DNA of 64,000 bases, from NCBI GenBank assembly GCA_007133365.1, contig SLMV01000029.1:1-64000 (forward strand). The letters run 5' to 3'. Under the pieces are notes generated by a model. That model ran no database searches, was not told where the DNA came from, and saw nothing but the letters and a program-made list of their open reading frames with translations. Below, in pieces: positions 63,336 through 64,000 of the stretch; within the stretch, counting starts at the first letter, position 1, and the number at the start of each line of letters is the position of its first letter. The translations under genes and the position numbers were made by a program. Source of the DNA: Clostridia bacterium (lineage in GTDB: Bacteria; Bacillota; Sulfobacillia; SLMV01).

Positions 63336-64000
63336 TTATATTTCGAATGCCGTTCGCTCGAGGATCGAATCGAGGTCCAAGTTTCGGCTCGCCAAAACCG
63401 TCACCAACCGCTGAAGTCCCAACTCCGGCGTCCAGCGCCCCTTCTTAATTCCAAGATCCGTCAATAGAATGTATTCCAACGCCCGCTCAAGTTCGTGCTG
63501 AGCGAAATTGCGTGACTGTCGCACCCCTTTACTCACCACAAATGGATGCTGGTTCAGCATTTTCGCCATCGCACGCTCACCCTGCCCGCGCTCATGCTCG
63601 TATTTTACCTGCCATAGAATCCGAATCTGACGCGCCACCATCCCCAAAATCATCAAAGGATCGGCCCCTTGCGTCAACATGGCATCTAAGGTACCGACTG
63701 CTTGGGACGCATTCCCCAATCCGATCGCATCCACCAGTTTAAAGATGTTTTGTTCCTGCGGTAACGCGATAACCTGCGCGATATCGCGGGGTGAAATCTC
63801 GTCCCTGTCGCCCACATACATCCGGATCTTATCCAATTCGCGATCGAGAACCCCAAGCGGCCCCTCATACTGCGCCAGCATGCGAAGGGCCTCGCGATTA
63901 ATCGTTTTACCATAGTGTTTTAGCGTCTCTTTAATCCAGTTCCTTAAATTGGCGCCGGATGGTTTGTCACAGGTAACAATGACCCCATCATCATGTTCTT
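63336..64000 (-). CDS. holA: DNA polymerase III delta subunit, 5' end cut by window edge
   Basis: HolA opens the sliding clamp in the clamp loader. The visible 221 residues cover the end of the AAA+ domain and the C-terminal helical domain: NWIKETLKHYGKTINREAL, LDRELDKIRMYVGDRDEI, IFKLVDAIGLGNASQAV and a C-terminal AHRxLEYxL-like FAQHELERALEYILLTDLGIKKG are typical. The frame continues open to the last base. holA next to rpsT is a conserved Firmicute pair. Confidence 0.92.
   Translation of the reverse strand, partial: EHDDGVIVTCDKPSGANLRNWIKETLKHYGKTINREALRMLAQYEGPLGVLDRELDKIRMYVGDRDEISPRDIAQVIALPQEQNIFKLVDAIGLGNASQAVGTLDAMLTQGADPLMILGMVARQIRILWQVKYEHERGQGERAMAKMLNQHPFVVSKGVRQSRNFAQHELERALEYILLTDLGIKKGRWTPELGLQRLVTVLASRNLDLDSILERTAFEI

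Noticed and set aside
1..64000. CRISPR arrays, insertion sequences, prophage or defence systems
   Set aside because: No regularly spaced repeats, terminal inverted repeats, transposase or typical defence domains were seen anywhere in the window.

Overview
The window is a 64 kb stretch of a moderate-GC bacterial chromosome, made almost entirely of housekeeping operons; most genes run on the minus strand. The organism is very probably an endospore-lineage member of the Bacillota (Firmicutes). It encodes a complete Spo0A, and it carries two gene neighbourhoods typical of that phylum: cmk/S1/fni/der/plsY/gpsA, and holA-rpsT-hrcA-grpE-dnaK-dnaJ-prmA-mtaB through nfeD/floA-phoH-pgpH-ybeY-era-recO-glyQS-ppsR to dnaG-rpoD. 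Genus and class cannot be fixed from the sequence. Gene starts are often GTG or TTG behind strong Shine-Dalgarno (SD) sequences, and many start choices below rest on that.

Layout. 1-1878: a truncated M20-type amidohydrolase and a divergent FmdA-type acetamidase/formamidase. 2051-10640: gpsA, plsY, der, fni, S1 protein, ispH, plsC, cmk (read from cmk towards gpsA), for phospholipid and isoprenoid synthesis and ribosome function. 10782-12299: a lone substrate-binding lipoprotein and a small ferredoxin with an aspartate in its cluster motif. 12343-21685: nicotinate phosphoribosyltransferase, rluB, ridA, sucD, sucC, trxA, scpB, scpA, an M50 protease, a 2-hydroxyacyl-CoA dehydratase activator-type ATPase and xerD. 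21789-23634: alanine dehydrogenase and a NUDIX hydrolase. 24145-30433: an amino-acid oxidation operon with two leucine-dehydrogenase-type enzymes, an uncharacterised P-loop ATPase, a four-subunit 2-oxoacid:ferredoxin oxidoreductase and a conserved-looking unknown protein. 30795-34121: spo0A, gltX, a 63-residue protein resembling a histidine-kinase dimerisation domain, and tRNA-Asn, tRNA-Met and tRNA-Glu behind a near-consensus promoter. 34315-44440: rpoD, dnaG, ppdK, ppsR, glyS, glyQ and a DUF4342 protein. 44463-55256: recO, era, a DUF3048 protein, ybeY, pgpH, phoH, a small membrane protein, floA, nfeD, ddl. 55324-64000: mtaB, prmA, dnaJ, dnaK, grpE and hrcA under a perfect CIRCE operator, a thiamine-binding-type protein, rpsT and the 3' part of holA.

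How the genes fit together. Leucine/alanine dehydrogenases can deaminate amino acids to 2-oxoacids; the ferredoxin oxidoreductase can convert 2-oxoacids to acyl-CoA and reduced ferredoxin; and SucCD can conserve the thioester as nucleoside triphosphate. Together with PpdK and its regulator this suggests an organism able to live on amino acids, which is inference. No insertion sequence, phage, CRISPR array or defence island was seen. The less ordinary items are a probable AUU start codon on the M50 protease, the unknown ATPase inside the oxidoreductase operon, the mini-DHp protein near spo0A, a structured leader before the second leucine dehydrogenase, the Asp-type ferredoxin, and the erosion of expected sporulation genes from otherwise conserved gene order.
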